From: Manihot esculenta | Taxonomy: Eukaryota > Streptophyta > Magnoliopsida > Malpighiales > Euphorbiaceae | Direction: 5' to 3' | Length of the DNA: 64,000 bases | Assembly: GCF_001659605.2 (NCBI RefSeq) | Contig: NC_035178.2 | Location: 10,238,062 to 10,302,061, forward strand | Shown: positions 49,504 to 62,349 of the stretch, one piece after another | How positions within the stretch are numbered: the first letter of the stretch is position 1 | How the letters are laid out: the number at the start of each line of letters is the position of its first letter | Translations under genes and position numbers: made by a program | Notes under the pieces: model-generated | Told to the model about the DNA's origin: nothing | The model's input: only the letters and a program-made list of their open reading frames with translations | Databases searched by the model: none

Positions 49504-49776
49504 ATGGCCAGCACTTTACAATCTGCTGCTAAGGTTGCTACTAGTGAGGACGTCATTTCTTCCACTCCTGACAGTGGACAAGACACACCATCTAGGGTTA
49601 GCGAAGTAGATTCCAACAATTTGAGAATTGAGCAAATATCCCAATACGTCAGAAGGTTGTATGTTATTTTCTATCAATACAAAGCTCGGGAGGAGACATC
49701 ATTCATGGCTCCCAAGGAAAAGGAGGAAGTATTCGTAGATACCTCAAGGACTCAAATAGAGTCAATCCAGACGTAG
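49504..49776 (+). CDS. gag N-terminal ORF of the non-autonomous element, 90 codons
   Basis: Opens with MASTLQSAAKVATSE after a leader matching that of the 42-kb element, and ends with TAG at 49774-49776, immediately before the repeat arrays. It has a helical-looking segment (RIEQISQYVRRLYVIFYQYK). No domain is recognisable. It may be a remnant of gag or a short retained peptide. Confidence 0.5.
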   Translation: MASTLQSAAKVATSEDVISSTPDSGQDTPSRVSEVDSNNLRIEQISQYVRRLYVIFYQYKAREETSFMAPKEKEEVFVDTSRTQIESIQT

Positions 49777-49859
49777 CCCGAAGGAAAGAACAAGTTTGAG
49801 GAAAAGGAGCCACATTCGGACATTGGACCCACTAAACAAAGGTCATAAGGCAACCGCTA

Positions 49860-50368
49860 GGTCATCCAGGCAACCGCCAGGCCATCCAGGCACCGTTCCC
49901 GCATAACAAGACATCTCATGCCAAGTCACAATATGGATTTCGCCAGGCTAAAAGACCAGACATTGGTCCCACTAAAAAAGGCACTCTTGCCAGGCCACAA
50001 GGCAAGTTCCAGTAAACCACAAGGCGAGTTCTGTCTGGCCAAAATAATGAGTATTAGTCCCACTAAAAAAGGCATTAATGCCAGACTACAAGGCGGGTTT
50101 CTCCAGACCAGAATATCGGGTGTTAATCCTACTTAAAGAGGCATTCGTGCCAGACTATAAATTAGATATCCGCCAGGCTCAACAACTGAGTGTTAGTCCC
50201 ACATAGCAAAGCATCTCATACCGGGTTACAAGGCGGATCCCACCAGACCACAATCCGGGAGCTGGTCCCACTAATCAAGGCATTCATGCCAGGCCACAAG
50301 GTAGGTATACGTTAAGCCGACCAACCGGGTGTTAGTCCCGCTTCACAAGAAGTTTCTAAGGCATTTGA
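49860..50368 (+). repeat. about 70-bp degenerate tandem array, left part
   Basis: Units carry (A/G)GTCCCACTAA..AAGGCAT..ATGCCAGNC(T/C)ACAAGGCGGG. The GTCCC anchors fall at about 49965, 50056, 50125, 50195, 50264 and 50333, i.e. a 69-70-bp spacing with one longer first interval. The solo LTR at 50369 splits the array. Confidence 0.85.
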
Positions 50369-52431
50369 TATAATGACCCGGGAACCGGACCGCTACCGGC
50401 ACTAGGGTTCAAATCGACTTAAGATCGCCGGAACTCGTAACAAGCCTACAATACATCTTGTGTACCTAATAAAATCCCATACATGATCACACAATATGAT
50501 AAAAATATAAACATTCCATGAACTAAAGCTCGACCTGTGCATGTATCGAACTGAAAACATAAATCCATACTAGAGCCCTCATCAAATGCTCCAGTATAGT
50601 AAACATCACATGCCTCAAGCTTAGTTCAAATATAACTCATAATTAAAACTTTTACATAAGGATCATGTTAACAAGGATTACAAGAACATACACTAGGGCA
50701 AAGCACAATTCTACAACCATAAAACTATACATGTCCACAACTATACTATTACAAAAAGCTATACCAACAACTCAGCCGATTTCCCTGAGCTAACTCTGAC
50801 CCTGCAAACCTGGGGTTAGGGAAAAGGGATAAGCTACAAGAGCCTAGTGAGCAGAACATAAAAACAGTTTAATAAATATATGATCGAATGAAATGCACCA
50901 CAACACAAACAATTCACAACAAGATGAATTTGTCACCAGTAAACCTCTACAAGTTCCAATAGTGCCCGGCCCACGACGGGTGTTCCTCAGGACTTCCTCT
51001 TAAATATATCATAACATATCCATTATGTCAAGGGCATAGAATGGGCAACCCTGGTCTTTCTATATCTGTCATAACATATCATACTCGATGGTTAGTAGGT
51101 CATCCAACATCCATCCACAACAACAGTAGATTATGCAATGTATTATATTCGTGATTTTTAATACAAACAACCTAATACATATACATGGCATTCATGATGC
51201 ATGAGCATGCTTAAAAAGTTTGAATTCTTTAAAATAATAGATCAGTTTAGTTCTACTCACCTCTGGCCAACTCTCGCCTAACACTGACGCAACTATCTCA
51301 CTGCAGGCCTCTACGGTCTCCCAAGTCTAATCCTACACAGATGGACTCAAATGAGAGATCAAACATAACTTTTACAAGACTCTAAACGACTCCCCAAGAA
51401 ACCCCTAGAAACATACCATAATATGTATATAAAGTAAGCAGAAAAAGGCTGGGCAGGAGACTTTCGGCGGCAAGTTCAGTGGCCGAAGGTCCCTCACAGA
51501 TCTGAAAGTCAACAACTTTCGGGGGCAGGTTCGGCGACCTAAAACCCTTCACAGATCCGAAAGTCAGGGACTTTTAGGGGCAAGTTCGGCGGCCTAAACC
51601 CCTTCACAGATATGAAAGTCAATACTTTCGGAGGCATTTTAGGCAGCCAAAAGGCTGCCTCTACCTGCAGGTTCGACGGCCGAACCTGGGTTCTCCAGTT
51701 TAGGCAGAACCCGATTCTGCCATATGCACACAGCCACCAAAAGTTTCATTTCGCACACACACAGCTAAAAGAACAACCATACAAGAGGAAACATTCATCA
51801 TCAACCCAAACCCAAATCCTAAACTTTAGATTTAACAATTTGCATGTATCAATAACCCTTAAACCCCTTTAAAACTTGCTAAAAACTTCTAGAAAATAGA
51901 AGAAAGGTAAAGATTCAAACATACCTTTTGGAGACACAAAGGTGACAGCAACCCAAACTTGGAGATGAGGGAAGTCGGTCTCCAGAGGTCTCCAAGGTTT
52001 AAAACTTTAGTTTCAAACTCAAATCTTCAAAAACAAAGGAAAACTCATGAATTCTCTGAGAGATTTGAAGGAATTTCAGTAAGAACATCAAAGGAAGGGC
52101 ACAGACTTACCTTTGCCCGAAAATGGAGAGAAAGCTCTCTCATTTTCGGGTTGAAGACCTCTTATAGGCGCCTGGAGGAACCACCTTCAGCGGCCGAACT
52201 TAAAGGTTCGACGGCCGAACTTAAAGGTTCGACGGCCGAACCTGGGGATTCTTCTAAAACTCTTTTGTCTTTTAATTTCTTAACACAAAATTCCAAACAA
52301 TAAAATCGAAATTTATTTTATGAAAACCTTATTTTACCTTTGTAAAGATTCTAGCTTTGAGATTCTGGATTCTGATGGAGATTCCATCGGAAAGTAAAAA
52401 TTTCGACGCCGGAGTTTAGCCGGGTATTACA
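50369..52431 (-). mobile_element. solo LTR, 2,063 bp, TTTGA target duplication
   Basis: Second copy of the long-LTR family at 34741. Plus-strand ends are TATAATGACCC (the usual TG has become TA) and CGGGTATTACA. TTTGA stands at 50364-50368 and 52432-52436. A TATAAGAGG box on the minus strand (about 52153-52161) gives the same orientation as the first copy. It contains TTCGGC/GCCGAA clusters at about 51460-51690 and 52185-52245. Confidence 0.88.
51460..51690. repeat. TTCGGCNGCCGAA palindrome cluster in solo LTR 2
   Basis: Decayed units alternating with CTTCACAGATCTGAAAGTC-type spacers, homologous in position to 35905-36150 in the first copy. A smaller second cluster with TTCGACGGCCGAAC repeats is at about 52185-52245. 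Confidence 0.75.
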
Positions 52432-52510
52432 TTTGATGCCAAGCTACAAGGCGGGTGTAAGCCAGGACACACGACCGAGTAGTGGTCCCATTTCACAGAG
52501 TTTCCATAGC
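52432..52510 (+). repeat. about 70-bp tandem array, right part
   Basis: Resumes directly after the solo LTR with ATGCCAAGCTACAAGGCGGG, which completes the unit cut at 50368, and includes one more GTGGTCCCATTTCACA anchor. Confidence 0.8.
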
Positions 52511-52637
52511 ATTTATCACTACTCTTACAACCACTCTTGGAAATCCAAAACTTCTTGAAGGAAGAAGGCCCTTTGACGATTGGCGAAGGCAGGACGGGCT
52601 GCTAAGTGAGTGAATAAAGTTCACAAAGGAGGAAAAT

Positions 52638-52830
52638 GACTAGAAGCTCGTCAGAGCTAGAAAATGTGCGGAAGCCCACTAAGGCTAGATAATGTCCAGA
52701 AGCTCATAAGGACTAGAACATGTGCATAAGCCTACCAGGGCTAGGTAATGCCTGAAAGCTTGCCAAGGTTGGAAAATAATCAGAAGCTTGAAAAATCTCG
52801 AAAGCTGAAAAATGCTTGAAAACTAAAATA
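52638..52830 (+). repeat. about 29-bp degenerate tandem array
   Basis: Six or so units of the pattern AGAAGC(T/C)C..(C/A)A(A/G)GG(C/A)TAGA.AATGT. A second repeat type inside the same element, distinct from the 70-bp array. Confidence 0.7.
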
Positions 52831-53377
52831 TACTCGAAAACTTGCCAAGGCTTGTTGAAGCAAGAGAAAGCTTGAAAACTCGCCAGGGCATTACCATATC
52901 GCTCGGATCAACTTTGGCCAGGAGATGGACAAGATCTTGGACCGGACTGATCGATAGGGCAAGTGAGAAGAAAGCGTGGACAACGCATGCTCAGTCCGAA
53001 TAGAAGCTGACTTAGTTCGACGGACTAAGGCCGCACAGTTCCACTTGGGACAATGGGTATGATTTACATTTTAGACTGTGACATATTTCACGATCAAGCC
53101 ACTAGGAGGGTATCCACAAGGCTAACGATTGGGTGCCAGTCTTAGTTAATAAAATTCTCAATTTATTATCGTGACCAAGTGTTAAGTTCGGTTTGTTATT
53201 TTTAATTTATTTCATAACCACAAGACAATTGTCATTTATGGGAGTATGAAAGGTCAATCCAAATAAGCTATATGCCCCAGATCGTGAAGATAATTGTCAC
53301 CTTTGAATCTAAAGAATCGAAGACTAGTGAGGAAATTTCTGATATTACAAAATAATAGCTCAAAATAGGCCATGAGT

Positions 53378-53932
53378 TGTCACTACAAAATAGGGCCACG
53401 TGACAAGAAACTGATAAGCCAGTACCCCGTCCCACTTGAGGAAAGGAAGACCTAAATACCATTACACCCGGTTCTTCACCGAGACTCACCCTATCCTAAA
53501 GAGGTCGAGTCTCAGCATAAAGTTACTGTTATCAGGTACGATCTAGCAAATCCCTTTTACGCTTGTAATCACAGGATCACCGACCAATTAAATCGGTGAG
53601 ATTCTTATTGAACAACCTGCCACATCATCGCCGAATTATCAAGAAATGCTATAATTAACCATCCTCTTATAATATAAAAATCAACGATTATAGAGATAAA
53701 GGTACGCTATTCTTACATAATTATATTTGAATTTAAAGCAATTACAATACTCTTGTCCTTCTATCCAGAATACTAATTTGAGCGTCTAGTTGTTGTAAGC
53801 GCCAACCACCTCATAATTTCTCTCTTGCAGGTTCTCTAATTACAATACAATTTCATTTTGATCAAACGCCAACCATTTTACGTTCTCTTTTTCGTTGGCC
53901 AATCACAATACAATTTCATTCTGATTGCATCA
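53378..53932 (+). repeat. 3' LTR of the non-autonomous element
   Basis: Starts TGTCACTACAAAATAGGG, ends GATTGCATCA. Shares AAATCCCTTTTACGCTTGTAATCAC-type words and the TATAAAAA box (about 53673) with the 5' LTR. The many substitutions between the two LTRs indicate an old insertion. Confidence 0.85.
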
Positions 53933-56900
53933 ACTAGTTATTAGACATATTTTTTTTAAATTACAAAATTTTTAATAACAATATTTTATCATAAAAAGTG
54001 AAATATATATTAAATAAGGGAATGAATTTTGTAATTTTATGATTTTTAATTTATTGTTTTTATGTCAACTTATTTTGGGATTTGTAAATATTTAACTAGA
54101 CGTGAATTCACTAGTTTCTTGATTATTGCTCCTTTCATCGAATAATTTTTATCATTTTTTAATTATCACAAAATTATTATACACTTTTATTTTTTAGACT
54201 ATGATAAGATATAGATTGATTATTATAATTTTATTTTATTTTATTTTATTTTTAATAAATTTTTCTAAATATTTTTAATATTTAATAAAATTTAATATAT
54301 TTAAAAAGAATATAATTAAAAAATTAATAAAAATATTTATATTTTTAATATGTATAATAAAAATAAAATTGATAAAAATTATAAGATAGAGAATATTATT
54401 AGCTCGCTAAAATTTAAGGTAGAAAAATGGATAATAAAAGCAATAATAGTCATTTACTTTTTTAAAAAAATCAAAATTTTAATTATAAATTTTTTGTTAA
54501 CCATTAAAAAAAATTTGTCCGTGCTTTTAGTATTCTTTTCGTTAATTTTATTGGAGAAAAATATAAAAATTATCATTCACTCATTTTTATTTTAGATATT
54601 ATAATTTAATTTATATTAAAATTTATCTTATGATATTATATTGTTCACAGATAATGACAATTTCTGAATGTTAAAAAATATTGAAATAAAAAATAAAATA
54701 TAATAATTAATTTAACAAAATATAAAATATAAAATTTTACTCATCTTATTTTAGAGCACGTGGTTCTAATTATATTAATCAGTAATTCATAATATAATTT
54801 TTATATCAGCATTGTTAATAACATTAATAAATTATTGTTATTTGTTAATAATATAGTATTATAAAATATTATTTTGACATAAATTAAATTATTACATTTC
54901 ATATATTTCTTATATATATTTTTTTATTTTTATAAAATTTTATTTCTTATTTTTCATACCATATTCCATGTTGAAGATGTCTTAATGACTATAATTTTTT
55001 TTAAATACTAATTAAAATTTGGTATAATTTTTTCAAAAAATAAGTTTATTATATAACTTAGATTACAATAATAATAAAGATTTTTCATCAACAAAGGATG
55101 TCATATGACTAAATATTTTTATGGTGACAAAATATGGTAGTTTAGATACTAAATTAAACTGCAGTATTAATAAAATAAGACAATATTTTTTTAATATTTA
55201 AAAATTAAAAGATAAATTTTATTACAATTACCATATAAATATTTATAAATAAAAAATATATTTATCATAAAAAATATTAAATTTGACCGTTATTAATAAC
55301 TAATTTCCATCATTGTAACTCTATCGTATGATTAAACTTTAATCTGTTATACATTTTAAAATAAAAAAAATAAATATTAAAATTAAATCAGATTTAATTC
55401 ATCCTAAAAATTAATTAAAAAAAGAATATTTAAAATTTTTATAAAAGATATATTACTCCTATTTTAATAAAATTCAACCATAAAAAATAGTTTAATTTAT
55501 TTTTTATTATATTAAAGTATATAAATTCGTGTGAAATTTTAATTTTAAATTTAAATTTTTATATTTATTTTTACGTTAAAATAAAAAAAAATTAAATTTT
55601 CATTGTATAACTGATTAATTATATCAGACATTTCCAATAAAAAACAAAAAAGAGAAACTCAAACAAATGTTAGCTTTAGGTGAATATAAATACAAGTATG
55701 GGCATCTAATCATTTCCTCCACCACCAACTCAATAATTAAAAGCAAAGATAGTGATTTGATTATTTATTACTCTCAACTCTTATCAATGAATATTAATAA
55801 TAATAATAATTTAATTTCAAATTAATTAGATGAGATATATGAATCATTTGTCGTCATTTTAATTATATATTCATCCATATTAAGACTTTGTTTAATTTAA
55901 AATATATTTATATTTTTATATTAATTGAAATTAATTTAATGAATGCGTAAATTAAAATCACGATTTATTTCATATTTAATTTATAAAAATTATAATAATT
56001 AAATATAAATTAATTATATTACTAATGATTTATATAAAAATAAAATTAATCATTTTTAAATTTTATTGATTGTACTTTAAATTTTAATTAAATTAAAAAA
56101 CTTAGGTGAGAATAATTTTAATATTTATTAAATTTTAGTTAATAAAATTTAAAACGCAATCAACATTATTTATGGTTAATTTTTAATTTTTATGATAAAT
56201 CATTGATAATATATTAATTTATTTTTAATTAGTATAATTTTTATAAATATAAGTGTTAAATAAATTATAATTTTAAATTAGACGTTCAATGGGTAATTTT
56301 AATTTGTATATGTAATATATATTTGACTTCTATAAAAAATTATATTAAATAATTCATTATTTTTAGATAATTAATTATTTAGTTTTTATTTTTTAAAAAC
56401 TATTAATCAATTCATTGCTGTTAATTAATGTGTAAAATCACTAAAATATTATTCTTCATATAAAATTTACTATTTAATTCTAAGAATTTTATTTTTTTAA
56501 TACTTATAATTTAAAAATTATAAGTATTTAGTCTAAATAATTTTAAATTAAATATTATTTTTATTTTTATAATTTATAAAATGAATTAAATAATTAACGG
56601 TTTAAAAAATTAAGGATTAATTAATATTTTCCACTAAATTATAAATACTAAATAGTAATTTTATCTCCATATAATCAACAAAGGGAATTAATCACTGATT
56701 TTTGTGGATTAAAAAAAATTAAAGAATTTCTTGCCTGTTATGCTACGTGAATCCCTAGGTTTTATATTATATATATATAAATTGTCAAGACGGAGTCGTT
56801 TTCAAGAGTAGGGCCTTAATTATCAAAACTTAAAATAAAAGAAAGAAATGGTTGTCAAGTCTAGCATAGCCCTTCTTATCTGAAAAAATAGTGTAAAGAC

Positions 56901-58750
56901 CAAAGTTTAGTGGACAGATGTAATTGTTTCCTAATTTCTCAAACCCCAAAACCACTTTCTTTGTTTTCTTCTCTTTTCCAAAAATAAATTTTCAAATATA
57001 TCAATTAATATATTTTACGTAATTAATTCGTATTATAAATTATTTTTAAAATTGAGAAATTTTAATTTTAAAATTCAAGCGTACAAAGGAACTTTCAAAC
57101 CCAAATAGCTATTATCAATAATAATTCAATTTTCCCTTTAATTAGGAATTTATTTTTACCAAAAGAATGCTCGAAAATATAACAAATGAAAATACATCAT
57201 ATTTTTTAAAAAATAAAACTCTTAAATAAAATATCATATTTAAAAAAATTAAGCAAAAAAATCAAATTTTAAAATACCTAAATGCGTCTATGCAATGAAT
57301 ACTTAATTTTTTTTTATTATTTAGTCTCCTGTAAAATTTATTAATTAATTTTTTTATTTAAAAAAAAATATTAATTAGTCTTTCTATTAATTTTAATTAT
57401 TAAATATTTTATTATTTAGTCTTTATAATTTTAAAAAAACTTATAATTTTTTTAAATATTAATTATAATTTTTTTAAATATTCTTTATAAGTTATTAAAT
57501 CTATTAATTTTTGTTATTAAATATACTATTTTTTTAATTGAAAATTATTAGCAATATCCTATTTATATAAATTTAAATTATAAATTCATTATTTGAATCT
57601 CATTATAAATTTATATTTTAGGAAAATATTAATTAGTAAATTTTTCTTTTCTAATTTTTCAAAAACTCATAAATATTTAATTTTTTAAATCTAAATAGAT
57701 GCTTCAACCATTAAAATAAAAACTCCGTTAAATTTTTTAAAATAATGAAATATGCCTTTAAAGAATATATATGTAATCTTCAATTGGATAAATAAATTCT
57801 TAAACTTTTAAAACTAAATAAAATAATATTAGATTATAACTTGCTTCTAATTAGAGCTCAGCTAGAACGATGTGTGAAAATTTTTCTAGTGCACGAGCTT
57901 ATCATCAATTATCTTCTATATTCAATTTGCAATATTATAATGAATGTTTGATGTATTCTAGAATAAATTAATAACTAATTTTTATTGAATGGTTTAAAAA
58001 ACTTTAAAATTGATTTATTGTCTCTATCATAGTCAATATCACTAATTTTATTATAATTTGATGAAACATACAGTTGATTATGCCATTAACAGCTGAGTAA
58101 ACAATATAAACTTATAAATATATATGTTAGTCATGAAGCAATAAAGTAAAATATAAATATAAATAACTATATATTTGAATTTGAAATAAGAATTTATTTT
58201 ATACATTTTTAAAATTTAAAGATTTTATTTTAAAATTTTTTAAAAATAGATTTAATCTGGTGATAAGTGTATTTAAATAAATTTAAAAGGATTTTATATG
58301 AGTCCTCAATTTTTATGCTTTACGCCCATTAATAAAATTGCTTAATGTTGAGTTAGTAACTCAACATTAAAAAATTATATGGAATAGATTGCCTTAATTT
58401 TGCATTTTCACAGCCCAAAACACTAATGGACTTGTTAATCAAGGGAGATTAAACAAACCTCTTACTTAAAATTTTCATTTTTTTTTCAAAGAAGTATTTT
58501 AATGATGTTTTAAAAGTTTTCATAATTTTTTTAAAGGTATTTAAATATTTTAAAAAGAAAATATTATCAAATACACAAAATTATTAGATTCAGAAGGTTT
58601 CTCAAAATTTTACTTTAAAAAAACTCATATAATTTTAAATATGAAATTGGTATTTTAAATCTCAAAAACTTTCCATCACTAAAAATCCTCTTTTCGAATA
58701 AATATTTATAGAGACTATTATATTTTAAAATTTAAGTAACGATATCTTAG
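53933..58750. other. AT-rich spacer, no gene seen
   Basis: Almost continuous low-complexity A/T DNA. Slightly richer islands at about 55.62-55.79 and 56.72-56.96 kb show no open frame or domain I recognise. Confidence 0.65.
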
Positions 58751-59191
58751 TGATGACCGTTGGGCCTCACCTCACCACCTCGGTATGAGGCTTAGCCCAT
58801 GATAGTGGCCCTGATCCAAAGGTTCTGGCGTCTCCTTTATGAGCCGACCTGAACCCCCAGCCAGGAGGACGGGCCTCTCGCGGACCCCAGCCCTTTCACA
58901 CCAAGCCCGACCCAGGACGTGACAGGAGAAAGAACAGCCGGTCCAATCACCTTGCAGCCTTATCTGCACGCGCCGGGAGAATTAAATGGTCGTTTGCCAT
59001 GGAGAGGACATCTGACAGTTTCGTACGTACGGACCTGCATGACAGAAACAAGTGACATTGTAACAGAGAGGCCATTAGACATCACTAGCAGGCAAAAAGA
59101 AAGGAATAAAGAGGAGATGACACATTCCCCTCATCCGGGCAGACCCAATCATTGTAAATCCTTTTTTTTTTTTTTTTATCTCAGATCATCA
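58751..59191. mobile_element. second copy of the solo LTR found at 14058, about 441 bp
   Basis: Starts TGATGACCGTTGGGCC and ends GATCATCA. CTTAG precedes it and CTTAA follows it, four of five bases matching as an aged target duplication. It shares with 14058-14541 the words GTCCAATCA, CACGCGCCG, GAATTAAATG, CGTACGTACGGACCT and the general order, but is clearly diverged. A poly-T run (59162-59177) lies near the end. Confidence 0.65.
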
Positions 59192-60365
59192 CTTAATAAT
59201 AATTATGAAATTATTACCTTAATATTATTAAAATAACAATTTAATGCGATTTAAAATGATACAAAAAAATTATTTTGTTACTATATTTTAATAAAAAATA
59301 TATTTTATATTTAATAAAATTATAATTTTAATAGTATTTTTTATCTGCCAAAAAAATAATTAAACCATAATTGTACACTTTCCAGCAAGCGATTTTCAAA
59401 CGGTTATTATTAACGTAATGATTATATATTTTAAATATATAAAATAATAATTTATAACTATTGTCTTAAATTATTTTTGTGGTCGAAAAGATTATTTAAT
59501 TTTAAAAATGCATTTGTTCAAAACAATTAAATATTAAATAAATTTCTTAATAATAATAAACAACCAAGGCTTATATGATATCAACTAATTATAGTCTAAC
59601 ATATGAATTGTTTTTTTTTTTTTTTTTTACCGTTAAGCATGCAAAATTTGTAAACTATTTGATATCAATCTTTTTCACATTACTTTAGAAACCTTCCTTT
59701 CGCTTCTTATTCCAAGTGAGCTTAGAAAAGCATAATAGATGTAACTATCAGAGAGAGAGAAAAAAAAAAGTTAATATCTCTCTATTAGATCTTTTACTCT
59801 GCACTCTAAATTTAAAAAACTTTTTTTTTTCTTGATATCTTATCGGTCTCTTTAATCCGATGTGGATTTTTACCCTCCTCCCTTATTGAATTAGTGTTTA
59901 TATATATTTTGTTCTTTTATTTTTTTGCTGGTTATAGTTTATAGCGAGGATGTTACTAGCACTGTTGCATAAGTATTATTATGCGAAGATTTATTTATTC
60001 TATTCGATTATAAATATGATTTTCAGTTCTTTGGAAGGTTTAAGGAGAGTTGAGGATGATATCTTAGAGATGTATTTATTGTCAATACGAAGATTTGATC
60101 CCTTAAAATTTAGTACTTCTATAATTTGAGCCTCTCACCTGTTTATTGTATCTAATCTCTTTAATTTTGTATATTCTCATTTTAGTTAATTAAATTTATT
60201 ATTTTTAAAAATAAAAAAAAATAATCAATATAAGAAAGTGCATCCACCTAATTGGTAATTTTATCTATAAATAAAATTATTACATGCGATCGTTATATAA
60301 TAATTGTATATTGATTATTAATGTGAATAAAATATATAACACTTACATACTAAAATTACTCTCCA

Positions 60366-60628
60366 TTTCGATAGCTTGTTTGGATAAATAGAAAAAGGAG
60401 AAAAAAAAAGAAAATAACATGTGCAAAATAAAGTGGGTCATCCAAATCTCTTTGTTTGGGTGAGGGAAAAATAAGAAGAGGAAGAAAAATATTTATAAGA
60501 GAAAATACAAAATATGAAAGAGAAAAATTTATAATGTAAATGAAAAATAAAATATTTTCTAGCTCTTATTTAAATACATTAAAAATGTATTTTCTCTTTT
60601 CGCTCACAATCTTACCTAAACATAGCGC
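60366..60628. mobile_element. possible MITE with GTTTGGATAA-type ends
   Basis: The left end CGATAGCTTGTTTGGATAAA and the right end, reading CGCTATGTTTAGGTAAGATT on the opposite strand, form imperfect terminal inverted repeats around a purine-rich interior. No target duplication is obvious. Confidence 0.35.
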
Positions 60629-61969
60629 AAAATGAAATGTATAACAGAATCTAGTGAGCTAAAAGACTTTAGTGAATAGGAGTGGCTAAGGCTGCTCATG
60701 ATCGGTATATGTTGATATCTAAAAATTAGATATATATATACAGAGAGATTAAGAAAAATACATGCGTATATGAAAATTAATTTTTTAACTATTAATTATA
60801 TATGAAGATAAGTGAATTTTTTATTTATTTAAAATATTATAATTATTATTATTATTATTACGGATTTTTGATAAAAATCTTTAAGTATTATGATTATTAT
60901 TGCTATTATGGCTTTACAGTTTCAATGTTCTAATTTTTCATTTAAATTTGTATATTGGTAAAATAATAGAGTTACTGATCTAATTACTAAATTTTATTTA
61001 AAAAATATTCTAGTTCATGATTAAATTATGGCCAGTTATTCAATACTAGTCTATATTTTATAATTTTTATCGTGTTTTTAACGGTTATACAATACATATA
61101 ATTGTGTGAGTAAAAAAAAAAAAAACCATAGCGAGGCAGCCGGCTATTTGCAGGGAACAAGCTTCCCATGTGGTCAGCCTCAGCCGCTCTTTTGTCTTTA
61201 CATGAAATAACACGTTTAACTTGGCTGTTGCATATGTTCGAGGGATGGCCATGTCATCCGTGAAAAACGTTTTATATAACTCGAATCTACACGTTTAAAA
61301 TTTTTGAACAGTTGAATTTATCTTAATTTTGATTAAAATTTATTTTAATTTATATCAAATTTAATTATTATTATTTAAATAAAATTTAAATTTCTTCAGT
61401 TTATATGTTTTAATTAATATTTATATAAAAAAATATTTTTTTTATTAATAATCTGATATTTCTATAAAATTTTTAAAACTATTTTTCATTTTATTACTGT
61501 ATAATAATATCATGATGGAAATTTATATTAAAGTTAGTTATCTAATTAAATGAAAATAATAATATATACATACCATTGATAGAGATAAAGATGGATTCAC
61601 CATGTAAAGTCAAATTGCCTTAAATTCTTTGGATTTCCTCATCATGACAACATAGAATTTTTATTTTATTTGGTACAACAAGACAAGATGAATTTTTGTA
61701 TTGAGTAAAAAATCAAACTTAAATGGAATGATTCCAGCTAAAGAAAATAGACAGGCTGAAAATGACTCCATACCAAATCAAACCATTTCTTTTTTACTTG
61801 CTTTTTGCCTCCATCATTCTGATCTTCAAGCTTGTATATAAAGAAAGCAGCCCTAGATAGATCCTGTAGTGTACCTTTGTTAGCTAATCAACCTCCTGGG
61901 TTGGTTGCTTGGTTGGTGGCTTCATCTATCATGCACTTATGTTTATATGAGCTCTGATGTAGACCTAGC

Positions 61970-62349
61970 CATAGATCAATTTAGGTTCGGTTTCAAATGA
62001 GAGCCGTTTGTTCATTAGCCTTCACAGTTTGAATCAGTTTCAGTTGATAATGAGTTCAGTTAACAAAGGTTATGCTTCAAAACTGTTTGAATTCGATTCT
62101 GATTCGACTTTTGTTAGAAATTATTTTACATTGATAGTAATATTAATATTTTTTACATTAAAATATATAAATTTATGAACTTCTAGATTTATAATACATT
62201 ATTTTTTATTTACTTTTTACAATAAAAAATTACAGGAAATTAAACCAATTAATAATTTTTTTTTTTTGAAAAAGAAAAGATTTTTGAATCGGGTCGATTC
62301 TAGTTTGAAATTAACGATTCCAATTGATTAGTTTAAATCCATGTATCTA
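61970..62349. mobile_element. possible old hAT-like MITE
   Basis: The left end TAGACCTAGCCATAGATC and the inward-read right end TAGATACATGGATTTAAAC are loosely similar, with GGTTCGGTTTCAAA / AATCGACCCGATTC words inside. The flanking 8-mers do not match, so this is weak. Confidence 0.25.

Larger units (their letters stand above)
48835..53932 (+). mobile_element. non-autonomous LTR retrotransposon of the TAT-like family, with nested solo LTR
   Basis: Two LTRs of similar length (560 and 555 bp) enclose about 4 kb, of which 2.06 kb is a later solo-LTR insertion. The remaining 1.9 kb has a primer-binding-site-like sequence, a 90-codon gag-start ORF and two kinds of tandem repeats, but no protease, RT or integrase. 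LTR and leader match the minus-strand element at 40.65-42.34 kb that does carry protease and RT, so this is best read as a repeat-filled deletion derivative. Flanks TTAGT and ACTAG do not form a clear target duplication. Confidence 0.8.

Noticed and set aside
49860..50368. Regularly spaced repeats suggestive of a CRISPR-like array
   Set aside because: Units are degenerate head-to-tail repeats without unique spacers, inside a plant LTR element.
48829..53944. ATTAG on both sides of the non-autonomous element as a target duplication
   Set aside because: Using it would move the LTR ends away from TG...CA; the bases adjoining the proper ends (TTAGT and ACTAG) do not match.
61790..61970. Possible small-RNA or short gene locus (TATATAAAG followed by a balanced-composition island with a CAACC/GGTTG pairing)
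   Set aside because: The self-complementary part is only a few base pairs long, no known miRNA was recognised and no open frame follows.
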